A DNA stretch of 10,605 nucleotides from Sphingomonas sp. GTDB lineage: Bacteria; Pseudomonadota; Alphaproteobacteria; Sphingomonadales; Sphingomonadaceae. The translations under genes were made by a program, and so were the position numbers. Below the pieces are notes generated by a model. The model was not told where the DNA came from, searched no databases, and saw only the letters and a program-made list of their open reading frames with translations. Below are positions 1 to 7,459 of this stretch, piece after piece (position 1 is the first letter of the stretch; each line of letters begins with the position of its first letter). The DNA is taken from positions 1-10,605 of the forward strand of contig JASLBO010000296.1 of the NCBI GenBank assembly GCA_030146605.1, read 5' to 3'.

Positions 1-828
1 AAGATATTTCCCTGAGGATTCTGCGAAGGCGGGATCGGCAGCGAGACGAGCAAGCGAGGCTCCTGAGAACTCCACACTGCCCATCGTGATTCCAAGACGT
101 TTCTGAAAGCGATTGAAGAAAGCCGTTCTCGATAGCCACCGGACCGGCGTAGGCATGGCACGCAGGAACCCAGTGCCAGCGGTGCTGCCGGGATCGAACG
201 CGATACAAGTGATCGCGCTTCCCGACCGCCTCAGGCGCCTGTGGAGCTCATATGCCGTAAGGACATTGCACAGCTTCGATGTGGAATACCGCTTTCCAGC
301 CGAGGTGGGCTTGTTACCTTCCTTGCCGTCGTTCGCGAGCATCACCGCGTCGGGCTCGATCGCCGCGCCGACGAGCTTTCCATCCACCGTATCGGGGTCA
401 TGCGTGCCGCTCGCTGTGAACACCACGCGGCCGCTCTCGGCCACCCCGTCGATCAGCAGTTCGAGCAGAAGGAAGTGACCCAGGTGGTTGGTGGCAAAAG
501 TCTCCTCGTAACCGTCCACCGAGTAGTTGAGGTCTTGTATGCGGGCCCCAGCATTGCAGAGAATGGCCTGGAGAGGATCTACCGTCCCGTCGTCCAGTAA
601 CGCATGACATCTGGCAGCAGCCGCCCGGACCGACGCCAAGGAAGATGTGTCGAGCTCAAGGGTAGTCACCTTGACGCCGTAAGTCCTTGCCAGTTCCAGC
701 GCGACCGGTTCCAAGCGTTCCAGGCTGCGCCCGGCGAGCAAGAGATTGGCACGATAATGCGCGGCAAGGTACTTGCTGCACTCCAGCCCGATCCCGCCAT
801 GGCCGCCCGTTATCAGAATTGTTGACAT
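1..828 (-). CDS. Short-chain dehydrogenase/reductase (SDR), C-terminus cut by window edge
   Basis: A leftward frame stays open from the ATG at 828 to base 1, giving 276 residues with no stop, so the C-terminus lies outside the window. Visible SDR landmarks are the cofactor loop TGGHGGIG (7-14), CNAG (91-94), NHLGHF with Asn114, Ser140 and the catalytic YSTSK (Tyr181, Lys185). SGKYL at the cut end resembles the C-terminal part of the retinol dehydrogenase / protochlorophyllide-reductase-like SDR group, so only a few dozen residues are probably missing. It should be a cytoplasmic NAD(P)-dependent oxidoreductase of unknown substrate. AAGGAA lies about 10 bases before the ATG, and the first residues run straight into the Rossmann strand, which favours this start. 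The same frame is also open upstream as far as the DoxX stop (see 829-1083). It lies downstream of the oxidase/DoxX unit on the same strand. The SDR call is firm; the substrate is unknown. Confidence 0.9.
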   Translation of the reverse strand, partial: MSTILITGGHGGIGLECSKYLAAHYRANLLLAGRSLERLEPVALELARTYGVKVTTLELDTSSLASVRAAAARCHALLDDGTVDPLQAILCNAGARIQDLNYSVDGYEETFATNHLGHFLLLELLIDGVAESGRVVFTASGTHDPDTVDGKLVGAAIEPDAVMLANDGKEGNKPTSAGKRYSTSKLCNVLTAYELHRRLRRSGSAITCIAFDPGSTAGTGFLRAMPTPVRWLSRTAFFNRFQKRLGITMGSVEFSGASLARLAADPAFAESSGKYL

Positions 829-1083
829 GCCTGCGTTTTCCTTTTTTCTGGTGGCGATCAGCGTGCGGCTGCGGCCGTCGTTCGCCTCGCTTCGTGATGA
901 AGAATGGTCGGGATGCAGGGCAGGATAGTCCGTAAGGAACGGCGTTTGCGTCTTCCTGTTTTCGACAAACGCTTCGAAAGAAATGCCGGTAATCTCGATT
1001 TCGGCGACGCACCCTTGCAACGGCAGTCCGTCCGACGCGGCGTTCATGTCGCGCCATCGCCGGTCCGGAGGCCAGCAATTCAC
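829..1083 (-). other. Open in-frame stretch between DoxX gene and SDR; possible N-terminal extension or small coupled ORF
   Basis: This 85-codon stretch contains no stop in the frame of the SDR that starts at 828. It begins with a GTG at 1083-1081 that overlaps the DoxX TGA as GTGA, and there is an in-frame ATG at 1047. Third codon positions are mostly G or C between about 1047 and 900, as in real genes nearby. The translated stretch is hydrophilic, with no recognised domain and no signal peptide. Either the SDR has a long N-terminal extension translationally coupled to DoxX, or the openness is chance in GC-rich DNA and this is a plain 251-base gap. The SDR start at 828 has the better ribosome-binding site and matches the family, so I do not call this a gene. 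No terminator was seen here. Confidence 0.3.
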
Positions 1084-1574
1084 AACTCACGCCGAAGCCA
1101 TGCGTCGATCGACCAGCCGCCGGCGCCGCGCATGGCGATGAACAGTGCGACGAAGCCGAGGATCAAGGGATATTCGATGCCACGATCAATCCATGGATAG
1201 GTCGGTGCCAGCGCGATGCAGATCGCGGCTGCCTGGATTGCAAACATCGGGGCGACGAAGCGGGTTGCGAGACCAAGCGCGAGCGCGATCCCGCCAAACG
1301 TCTCGAGGATCGTGACGCACCAGGCGAGCTGCGCGGCAAACGGCAGTCCGAGCACGTTTGCGATCAGGTGCGTCGAACCTTTCAGCGGATCGGCCATCGA
1401 TCCATGGGCACTGCCGGTAAGCTTCGGAATTCCATGCGTCACCATTGTCGACCCGAAGCCGAGGCGAAGCAGCGCGTAGGCGGCTTGCTCGCCGGCCCGA
1501 TAGAAGGGAGCGAGGCCTGGGAAGATGAGCCGGCTGTTCGAGGCGCCTTTCGATCTGAACCGAGAGATGGGCAT
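1080..1574 (-). CDS. DoxX family integral membrane protein
   Basis: 164 residues. After a basic N-terminus the protein shows about four hydrophobic segments, including those around LLRLGFGSTMVTHG, ILETFGGIALALGL, FAIQAAAICIALA and LILGFVALFIAM, the usual DoxX/SURF4-like four-helix layout. The HGIPKLTG region after the first helix is typical of the family. DoxX proteins sit in the inner membrane and are found with quinone-linked or other oxidoreductases, but their exact role is often unknown. The ATG at 1574 lies one base after the stop of the molybdenum-enzyme large subunit, with AGGGG eight bases ahead inside the end of that gene, so the two should be translationally coupled; a longer start at 1646 would overlap the upstream gene by about 70 bases. 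As last gene of the oxidase unit it may help anchor the enzyme or pass electrons to quinone; that is inference. Confidence 0.87.
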   Translation of the reverse strand: MPISRFRSKGASNSRLIFPGLAPFYRAGEQAAYALLRLGFGSTMVTHGIPKLTGSAHGSMADPLKGSTHLIANVLGLPFAAQLAWCVTILETFGGIALALGLATRFVAPMFAIQAAAICIALAPTYPWIDRGIEYPLILGFVALFIAMRGAGGWSIDAWLRREL

Positions 1575-1575
1575 G

Positions 1576-3825
1576 TTACGAACCCCTTTTTTCGCTAATC
1601 GTAGCCGGCAGGGGCGCCGATGCACCTGTAGAGGACTGGTCGGCATTGCTCACATCGCGACGGCCCAGGAACGGCAGCGATCGTGTCGCCCTGCCGGTCA
1701 AGGCGAGGAGCGCATTGGCAACCGCCGGCGCGATCGGCGGCACACCGGGCTCTCCCATGCCGCTGGGGCGGCTGGCGGATCGGATAATATGTGTCTCGAC
1801 GGTCGGCATCTCGTTCATCCGGAGAACGGGATGCGTGTCGAAGTTGGTTTCCCGGACGACGCCTTTGTCGAGCGTCATCGCGCCGTAAAGCGCGGCGGAC
1901 AAGCCGAAGCCGATGCCGCCCTCCATCTGCGCCGCGATCTGGTCCGGCGATACGGCGATGCCGCAATCGACGACGGCGATCACGCGCCGAACCGTCGGGC
2001 GGTCCTGGTCGATGCGCACCTCCGCGACCTGACCGACGACGGTCCCGAAGGTTTCGTGCACGGCAAGCCCCCGTGCCCAGCCCGGTTCGAGCGGGGTGCC
2101 CCATCCGGCCTTCCGGCACAGCGCGTCGAGCACCGCGATATGCCGTGTCGCACCGGCCTTTTGATAGAGCGCCCGCCGATATTCCGCGGGGTCGCGCCTC
2201 GCCCGCCGGGCGAGCTGGTCGATGATGTGCTCCATCACCATCGCGGTGTAAGAATGGCCGACCGAGCGCCAGAATGAGACCGGGACCGGAAAGCTGGGGC
2301 TGAAAAGCTTGCCGTCGACACTCGACGCACTAGCCAGATAAGGCGAGTTGGCGATGCCCTCGACCGCCTGCGGATTGCCGCCGAAGGGCACCAGCGCCTG
2401 ACAGACGCTGCGGAAGCGCCAGCGCGCGGGAAGTCCGTCGGCACCCAGCTGCACCGAGGCACGATGATGCGACATCGGCCGGTAATAACCGCCCGCCATC
2501 TCGTCCTCGCGCGTCCAGATCAGCTTGATCGGGCGCCCGCCAGTCCGCTTCGCGATCCGCACCGCCTCGACGACATAGTCGCAGCTTGGTCCGCCGCGCC
2601 GTCCGAACGAGCCGCCGGCCGGCACCACCTCGAGATCGACCTTGCCCGGAATGGTCCTCGCGATCCCGGCTGCGAAGACCTGGTCGACGGTGGGCAGATG
2701 CGCGCCCGAGGTGATCGACACGTCCCATCCCTTCACCTGAGCGACGCAATCGAGCGTCTCCATCGGCACATGCGCGAGATAGGGAAAGTCGAACGCGAAC
2801 TCGGCTATAGCACCTGTGAGGGGCATATCTGCCTCTTCGCCCTTCCTGGCGAAATCGGCGGGGTCGAGATCGGTGCGCCCGGCCGCGATCTCGTGATAAT
2901 GATGGACAATCTCCGGAGTGGACCGCGTCTCTGCCTCGCTGTCGTCCCATTCGATGCGCAGTGCGTCGCGCCCTCGCCTTGCCGCGAAGCTGTATTCAGC
3001 GATCACGGCAACCCCGGTCTCGATCGCGAAGGCGTCGACAACCCCTTTGACTTTAAGCGTGTCGGATATGTCGAAACTGGTGAGCCGTCCGCCGAAGCGG
3101 GGGCTGTGCGCGACCATCGCAGTTAGCAGGCCCGGCCGTCGGACGTCTTGCGTATAGACCTGTGCGCCAGTGATCTTGGGCAGCACGTCCTTGCGCCGAA
3201 CGCGGTCAGTGCCGATCAGCCGATAGTCTTTCGCCTGTTTGAGCACCGGCGACTGCGGCGGCGTCCGGAGCGCGGCTTCGGCGAGCAGGTCGGCAAACGG
3301 CGCTGCGCGATTCGAGGCGGGGTGCGAGACGACGCCATCGCGCACCTCGATCAGCCGCGGCGGCACCTGCCAGCGCAGCGCCGCCGCCTCAACGAACATC
3401 GCGCGCGCCGCCGCGCCGGCCGTGCGCATCTCGTCCCAGTTCGAGGACAGCGACCGCGAGCCGGCGGTTATCTGCATGCCATAGGCGCGAAAGTTGCTGC
3501 GGGCATCGATCACGCGCACCCGGTCCCAGTCGGCATCGAGCTCCTCCGCGATCAGTGCGGCGATGCCGGCGTGGATGCCCTGGCCCAGTTCCTGCTGCTT
3601 GTTCACCACGGTGACCCAGCCATCGTGTGCGATGCGAATGAAGGAGCCGAAGGCGCTCGGCTCGGGATCTGTCCCGCCGCCGCTCAGGAGCACGCCGCCA
3701 AGCTCGGTCGGGTGCGTCGCGGCATAGCCGACTACGAGCGCGCCTCCGATCAGCGAACCAGCCAGGATCATGCGACGGCGCGTCATCTCAAGGCGCCCCT
3801 TGGGCGGCGACGATTGTTCGGTCAT
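1576..3825 (-). CDS. Tat-exported molybdopterin-dependent oxidase large subunit (isoquinoline 1-oxidoreductase beta / aldehyde oxidase type)
   Basis: 749 residues from the ATG at 3825, which has AGGAA seven bases upstream; a start at 3870 would overlap the cytochrome gene by 20 bases. The N-terminus has a twin-arginine signal, TRRRMILAG (about 15-23), followed by a hydrophobic stretch, so the folded enzyme is expected to be exported by Tat. The rest matches xanthine-oxidase-family subunits of the IorB type: ELGQGIHAG near 80-88, the cofactor-contact motif GGSFGRRG (404-411), and GMGEPG near the C-terminus, where Glu692 is the expected catalytic glutamate. Length fits IorB-like proteins, which are fused large subunits that work with a small [2Fe-2S] partner and no FAD subunit. 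It should hydroxylate an aldehyde or N-heterocycle with water as oxygen donor. The preceding genes supply its iron-sulfur subunit and cytochrome c. The family is confident; the substrate is not determinable. Confidence 0.93.
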   Translation of the reverse strand: MTEQSSPPKGRLEMTRRRMILAGSLIGGALVVGYAATHPTELGGVLLSGGGTDPEPSAFGSFIRIAHDGWVTVVNKQQELGQGIHAGIAALIAEELDADWDRVRVIDARSNFRAYGMQITAGSRSLSSNWDEMRTAGAAARAMFVEAAALRWQVPPRLIEVRDGVVSHPASNRAAPFADLLAEAALRTPPQSPVLKQAKDYRLIGTDRVRRKDVLPKITGAQVYTQDVRRPGLLTAMVAHSPRFGGRLTSFDISDTLKVKGVVDAFAIETGVAVIAEYSFAARRGRDALRIEWDDSEAETRSTPEIVHHYHEIAAGRTDLDPADFARKGEEADMPLTGAIAEFAFDFPYLAHVPMETLDCVAQVKGWDVSITSGAHLPTVDQVFAAGIARTIPGKVDLEVVPAGGSFGRRGGPSCDYVVEAVRIAKRTGGRPIKLIWTREDEMAGGYYRPMSHHRASVQLGADGLPARWRFRSVCQALVPFGGNPQAVEGIANSPYLASASSVDGKLFSPSFPVPVSFWRSVGHSYTAMVMEHIIDQLARRARRDPAEYRRALYQKAGATRHIAVLDALCRKAGWGTPLEPGWARGLAVHETFGTVVGQVAEVRIDQDRPTVRRVIAVVDCGIAVSPDQIAAQMEGGIGFGLSAALYGAMTLDKGVVRETNFDTHPVLRMNEMPTVETHIIRSASRPSGMGEPGVPPIAPAVANALLALTGRATRSLPFLGRRDVSNADQSSTGASAPLPATISEKRGS

Positions 3826-3850
3826 GCGAGGTTCCTGTTTGGCAACGGGC

Positions 3851-4549
3851 TCAGGCTGGGCACCGTGCACCCGTTTCGAGCCAGGCCGCGATGATGGCGG
3901 CGAATTCCGCCTGGGTGCCCGGCGCGGGAGTGCGCTTGTCGCCGGGATGCCATGCCCAGCCCACCAGCGTATCTTCGGCCATGTGATGCAACAGCTGTTC
4001 TCGAGTCATGTGCGACCGACTGGGGTCGAGCATCTGGCGACAGATCCCTCCGAGCGTCTTGCCCTGCCACGCCATCTCGATCGGTGCGAGCTTCCACCTG
4101 GGGTTCCCGGGCACGCCTGAGGCTTCGAAATTCTTGTCGTGGTGGCACGTCGAGCAGCGCAGCGTCGCCTCGCCGGCATCATCGGGGCCTCGCGAGACCC
4201 GGGGCAAATGCGGTCGCATGCCATCGGTCTGGGTGGGCCGATCGGTGCGGGGGTGGCAGTTCATGCAGCGCGGATGCTGGATCACCCGGCCGGCCTCCTC
4301 GAACAAGGCGAGCGAGCGCGCTTGCGGATCCGGGATTGTGGAAAAGGATGCCGCCGCCCGAAGATGGGTCAGTTCCGTCCGCTTCGGTTCCGCCTCTATG
4401 GATTGCGGCCCCGGCAGGGTGCGCGGCCGGAGCGCGATCGCCAGGGCGAGCAGGAGCGCAGCCATGACAAGCGCGGCCAGTGGCAGACAGCCAAGGCGGA
4501 AGCGGCGCCGCCGCGGCGCGTCGGCACGGGATCGCCGCCACCAGCTCAT
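3851..4549 (-). CDS. Membrane-anchored di-haem c-type cytochrome, electron-transfer partner of the molybdenum oxidase
   Basis: 232 residues. A very basic N-terminus ([14 protein letters not shown]) precedes one hydrophobic helix at about 22-41, giving an N-in, C-out anchored protein with a periplasmic domain. Two covalent haem-binding motifs are visible, CMNCH (95-99) and CSTCH (132-136); Met ligands could be among the many methionines (111, 159, 173, 181, 190), but which is not clear. The ATG overlaps the stop of the [2Fe-2S] gene as ATGA (4546-4549), and the stop lies 25 bases before the large-subunit ATG. Placement between small and large subunits resembles three-component periplasmic aldehyde dehydrogenases of acetic acid bacteria and similar IorAB-cytochrome sets. 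Its likely role is to take electrons from the [2Fe-2S] subunit and hand them to the respiratory chain. It belongs to a poorly described cytochrome group, often annotated only as an oxidoreductase subunit. Confidence 0.88.
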   Translation of the reverse strand: MSWWRRSRADAPRRRRFRLGCLPLAALVMAALLLALAIALRPRTLPGPQSIEAEPKRTELTHLRAAASFSTIPDPQARSLALFEEAGRVIQHPRCMNCHPRTDRPTQTDGMRPHLPRVSRGPDDAGEATLRCSTCHHDKNFEASGVPGNPRWKLAPIEMAWQGKTLGGICRQMLDPSRSHMTREQLLHHMAEDTLVGWAWHPGDKRTPAPGTQAEFAAIIAAWLETGARCPA

Positions 4550-5022
4550 GCGGCTTTCGTCTTTCCCGCGGGAGACGCAGCCGCGTCGTGGATCGCGGCG
4601 CGAATGCGATTATAGGTCGCACAGCGGCAGATGTTGCCGCTCATCGCGCTATCGATGTCCCTGTCCGTCGGTTGAGGTCTCGCGCGCAGCAGTGCGACCG
4701 CGCTCATGATCTGCCCCGACTGGCAGAAGCCGCACTGCGGCACGTCGCGAGCGAGCCATGCGGCACGGACCGAATCCGCCTCAGGCCCGGCAACCGCCTC
4801 GATCGTTATAATCTCGGACGCGGTGGCGATCTCGAGCGGCAGCGAGCAGGATCGCACCGGCTGCCCGTCGATATGGACGGTGCAGGCCCCGCATTGCGCG
4901 ATGCCGCAGCCATATTTCGTGCCCGTCAGCCCGAGGGTGTCGCGAAGCACCCAAAGCAAGGGCGTCTGGCCGTCATCGTCGACCTGATGGGTCCGACCAT
5001 TCACATGCAGCTTGAAGGCCAT
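4546..5022 (-). CDS. [2Fe-2S] small subunit of molybdenum hydroxylase (isoquinoline 1-oxidoreductase alpha type)
   Basis: 158 residues, the normal length for this family. The plant-ferredoxin-type cluster is bound by Cys39, Cys44, Cys47 ([14 protein letters not shown]) and Cys59; the second, C-terminal cluster by Cys97, Cys100 (CGFCQSGQ), Cys132 and Cys134 (GNICRCATY). All eight cysteines are intact. It carries electrons from the molybdenum site of the large subunit to the cytochrome. There is no signal peptide, so it probably crosses the membrane bound to the Tat-signalled large subunit, as known for related enzymes. It is the first gene of the four-gene unit and overlaps the cytochrome start by four bases. 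The ATG fits the family N-terminus, although only a weak TGAG-like ribosome-binding site precedes it. No clear promoter could be picked in the 227-base gap upstream. Confidence 0.95.
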   Translation of the reverse strand: MAFKLHVNGRTHQVDDDGQTPLLWVLRDTLGLTGTKYGCGIAQCGACTVHIDGQPVRSCSLPLEIATASEIITIEAVAGPEADSVRAAWLARDVPQCGFCQSGQIMSAVALLRARPQPTDRDIDSAMSGNICRCATYNRIRAAIHDAAASPAGKTKAA

Positions 5023-5249
5023 CGCGAACTCATTTCAGAGGAGAGTGACCAAGAAGGTACGCAGGCACGACCGGGACAAGAACACCCGATCCTTCAGAAG
5101 ACTTGCCTGATCCAGCAGGCTCCGGGCCTCGCGACGTGCTGTCGAAACAGCGCCAGGTCGTGGCACGCCGCCCTGCTCTCGGGCTCGTGGCGGTCAGCCG
5201 CCAACTTCACTCCCCGCCTATTGCTGCGACGGGGAGTGCGTCGGACGCA
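5023..5249. other. Intergenic gap upstream of the oxidase operon
   Basis: This gap separates an SDR stop from the start of the [2Fe-2S] gene and should hold the oxidase promoter, but I could not find a convincing -35/-10 pair. It contains a 13-base palindrome with a one-base centre, TGCGTCGGACGCA (5237-5249), next to the SDR stop; a short hairpin with six-base arms TGGCGG/CCGCCA and a four-base loop (5188-5203); and a five-base-stem hairpin GCTGT-CGAA-ACAGC (5138-5151). None is followed by a T-run in the leftward direction, so none is a convincing intrinsic terminator. They may be operators or chance structures in GC-rich DNA. Confidence 0.35.
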
Positions 5250-6005
5250 TCACCAGGGAAGGTCGTCCTGGGTTGCGTGCGTGAACGATCCCGTGGGAAT
5301 CTGCTCGCTGTACAGGGCGACGCGAACGGCCTCGGCAGCGCCTTGCTCGACGGTGTCCGTCCCGGCGAAGGCGGTGAGCCTGGTCTTCGTGAATCCCGGC
5401 GATATGGCGTGAACCTTGATGCCCTCGGCCTCCAGCTCGATTGCCATGGCAAGCGTCAGCGCATTCAGCGCGGCTTTGGAAGCGGCGTAGCTCGCATCGA
5501 AGATCGGCCTGAGCGGGAAATGTGAGTCGGAGTTGAGCGTCAGGGAGCCGGCACCGCTCGAGATGTTGACGACGCGCGCGCCCGGCGTCGCGCGAAGGAT
5601 GGGTACCATCGCCTGAAAGACGGCGAGCACGCCGAAGACGTTGGTGTCCCATACAGTCCGGACGTTGTCGATTGGGACGGTGCTCGGCCGGTTGGCGTTT
5701 GCAAGCGCTACTCCGGTCAGGTCGCCAGTGCCTGCGGTGGCGATGGCGGCATTCTGGACGAGCACGTCGAGCCGCCCGAAGTCGCCGCGCACCCGTTCCG
5801 CGGCGGATGCGATCGAAGCCTGATCGGTTACGTCGAGCTGGACCGCGACCGCGTTAGGCCCGATCTGCGCGGCTGCGGCTTCACCCCGCGCCAGGTCGCG
5901 CGACCCGACGAGCACGGTGAAATTGTTGGCGTGCAAATCCCTGGCGATCTGAAGGCCAATTCCCTGATTGGCGCCTGTGACGAGCGCGACGGGCATGTTT
6001 TGCAT
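5250..6005 (-). CDS. Cytoplasmic NADPH-type short-chain dehydrogenase/reductase (carbonyl reductase-like)
   Basis: 251 residues, the usual length of a classical SDR. Landmarks: cofactor loop TGANQGIG (10-17), GSR at the end of strand 2 with Arg36 (typical of NADP(H) preference), DVT (58-60), NAA with Asn85, Asn122, Ser149/Ser150, and catalytic YAASK (Tyr173, Lys177), followed by SPGFTKT. The overall pattern (ANQGIGLQIARDL, NVFGVLAV, SGFTKT-like tail) resembles bacterial carbonyl-reductase-like SDRs. The substrate is unknown. I chose the ATG at 6005, which has AGGAG six bases upstream; a start at 6032 would only add nine residues without family support. It has its own 163-base upstream gap with palindromic CGATCG-rich sequence, and 227 bases separate it from the oxidase genes, so it may be a separate transcript. 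Confidence 0.93.
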   Translation of the reverse strand: MQNMPVALVTGANQGIGLQIARDLHANNFTVLVGSRDLARGEAAAAQIGPNAVAVQLDVTDQASIASAAERVRGDFGRLDVLVQNAAIATAGTGDLTGVALANANRPSTVPIDNVRTVWDTNVFGVLAVFQAMVPILRATPGARVVNISSGAGSLTLNSDSHFPLRPIFDASYAASKAALNALTLAMAIELEAEGIKVHAISPGFTKTRLTAFAGTDTVEQGAAEAVRVALYSEQIPTGSFTHATQDDLPW

Positions 6006-6037
6006 AAAGGACTCCTGAGGCGATGTTGTCATGGTCT

Positions 6038-6100
6038 AGGTTGCGATCGTGATCGGGCGCACGGCCGGATGATCGCGATCAGCCGTTTTGCGATCGCTGG
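6038..6100. promoter_or_regulatory. Cluster of CGATCG/GATC motifs with a 12-bp perfect palindrome upstream of the 6005 SDR
   Basis: Five GATC sites fall in about 50 bases. The perfect palindrome TGATCGCGATCA spans 6070-6081, and it is flanked by direct copies of TTGCGATCG at 6041-6049 and 6088-6096, the second being part of GCGATCGC. The block sits 35-95 bases upstream of the SDR start, where an operator would be expected. Recognition by a regulator is inference; GATC/CGATCG words are common in this base composition. Confidence 0.35.
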
Positions 6101-6168
6101 CACAAGAGAGTCGGGCGCATGCTCGGGCCGCCCGCCCGGAAAGCCTCATCTCGGCGCGACACCCGTGG

Positions 6169-7278
6169 TCAACCGCTGGTCGAGCGAACCCGCCCCAATT
6201 GCTCGAGCAGTCGCCACAGGATCGCGGCAGACCCCGGGTCGAGCGCCCTCGCGGGCAGATCAGCTCTACCGGGCAGCCCTCTCATCTGTCCGACGCCGTT
6301 CGGCCCGTAATAGCCACCCTGCTCGGCCGCCGGAGCGGTCGCTGCATACAGAATGGGCAGGGCGCCCTGCGCAGCCGCCTGGAACAGGAACGGGAGATTC
6401 CTGAATCTCCATCCTTCCCGACTCTCCAGACCCGGGCCGTCCGGGATGAGATTCGTGCGTGCGACGCCCGGGTGCGACGCGATGCTCAACAGGTCCCAAC
6501 CCAAGGCCTCGCTCCTTCGGGCAAGTTCGCCAGCAAGAAGAAGGTTGGCGAGTTTGCTCCGATCGTATGCCGCCGCATATTCATAGTCTTTCTGAGACTG
6601 AAGATCGGTCCAGCGAAGCTCGCCATTGGCGGCGCGCAGGCTGGAAACCCACACCACCCGAGCCTGCCGCCCTTTTTGAATGAGCGGCAACAGTCGCGTC
6701 GTGAGCACGAAGTGGCCGAGTGTATTCGTCGCGAAGACGCGCTCGTACCCATCCACGCTCGTCTCGCGATGCAATCGGCCCATGACGCCTGCATTGTTGA
6801 TCAGCAGATCGATGCCTCGTCCCGACTGTCCGATTCGCTCGCAGAATGCTTGCACCGAGGTAAGGTTTGCGAGATCGAGTTCCTCAAAGCGAACCTCGGA
6901 TCGAGGTGCTGCCAGACGGATCCGGCGCACGGCTTCCTCGCCGCGAATTCGATTTCGTGACGCAATCGTCACGTCCGCGCCGGACCGCGCCAGGGCAATT
7001 GCCACCTGATAGCCGAGGCCACTGCGGTCGCCCGCCGGAATGCCGCTGGCTCCCGTGACGATTGCTCGACGACCATGTTGAGGCGGGATGTCGGCAACGC
7101 TCCAGTCGGGAATGGTGGCCGCACCCTGTGACTCTGCCGGTCTGGACGCGCAGCTGCCGATCGCGCCGGCGGACGCCGCGGCAGCGGCAATCTTCAGGAC
7201 GGTGCGGCGACTGACGCCCGCGCCAGCGACACCGACACCGGTTTGCTGCGCATCTGCGCTATTGATTATCGGCTGCAC
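6169..7278 (-). CDS. Short-chain dehydrogenase/reductase with N-terminal twin-arginine signal
   Basis: 369 residues starting at GTG 7278, supported by an excellent ribosome-binding site (7284-7292). The first 50 residues hold a twin-arginine signal: SRRTVLKI (23-30), a run of alanines, then GAIGSC with Cys43, which could be a weak lipobox. The SDR core starts near residue 59 (DIPPQHGR): an enlarged cofactor loop TGASGIPAGDRSGLG (75-89) in place of the usual TGxxxGxG, SRN (108-110), LDL, NNAG (161-164), NTLGHF (185-190), Ser212/Ser213 and YDRSK (Tyr238, Lys242). The core is of the retinol-dehydrogenase / protochlorophyllide-reductase-like type and is a clear paralogue of the SDR at 10253. An exported NAD(P)-dependent SDR is unusual, because free cofactor is lacking in the periplasm; Tat could carry it folded with bound cofactor, as known for Zymomonas glucose-fructose oxidoreductase. 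The substrate is unknown. Confidence 0.9.
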   Translation of the reverse strand: MQPIINSADAQQTGVGVAGAGVSRRTVLKIAAAAASAGAIGSCASRPAESQGAATIPDWSVADIPPQHGRRAIVTGASGIPAGDRSGLGYQVAIALARSGADVTIASRNRIRGEEAVRRIRLAAPRSEVRFEELDLANLTSVQAFCERIGQSGRGIDLLINNAGVMGRLHRETSVDGYERVFATNTLGHFVLTTRLLPLIQKGRQARVVWVSSLRAANGELRWTDLQSQKDYEYAAAYDRSKLANLLLAGELARRSEALGWDLLSIASHPGVARTNLIPDGPGLESREGWRFRNLPFLFQAAAQGALPILYAATAPAAEQGGYYGPNGVGQMRGLPGRADLPARALDPGSAAILWRLLEQLGRVRSTSG

Positions 7279-7459
7279 CGGAGCCTCCTCCTATGCAGGG
7301 AAGTGCCGCGGGTCGAGCCGATGCGGCGTGACGCCTTGGTCCTTGGGCCGGGTGACTTTCTGGCGGCGCCGTCGATGGGATCCGCCGGACCAGGACCGTG
7401 AGGATGACCAACTCCGCCCAGCCATGTGGTCAGCGAGGCGGAGATCGACCGAATCCGGT
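7279..7459. other. Intergenic gap upstream of the Tat-signalled SDR
   Basis: This 181-base stretch lies between the small hypothetical gene and the GTG-start SDR. Apart from the ribosome-binding site it holds an 11-base palindrome, GGCGTGACGCC (7325-7335), about 47 bases before the GTG and next to a repeated TTGG-CCTTGG motif (7336-7348). No clear promoter boxes and no T-tailed terminator hairpin were found. Confidence 0.3.
7284..7292 (-). promoter_or_regulatory. Strong ribosome-binding site deciding a GTG start
   Basis: Read leftward this is AGGAGGAGG, ending five bases before the GTG at 7278. It is the best Shine-Dalgarno sequence in the window and is why the Tat-signalled SDR is taken to begin at GTG, which keeps the full Tat signal. 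Confidence 0.8.

Noticed and set aside
656..1090. Leftward 144-codon frame across the DoxX-SDR gap
   Set aside because: Extremely Arg-rich, no domain, and out of frame with the SDR that clearly occupies 828 leftward; the alternative frame at 829-1083 is more gene-like.
1525..2277. Rightward 250-codon frame opposite the molybdenum large subunit
   Set aside because: No family features, Arg/Gly/His-rich composition, and it overlaps the strongly supported large subunit on the other strand.
5188..5203. Hairpin TGGCGG/CCGCCA as terminator of the 6005 SDR
   Set aside because: Only six base pairs and no T-run on the leftward strand; not enough for an intrinsic terminator.
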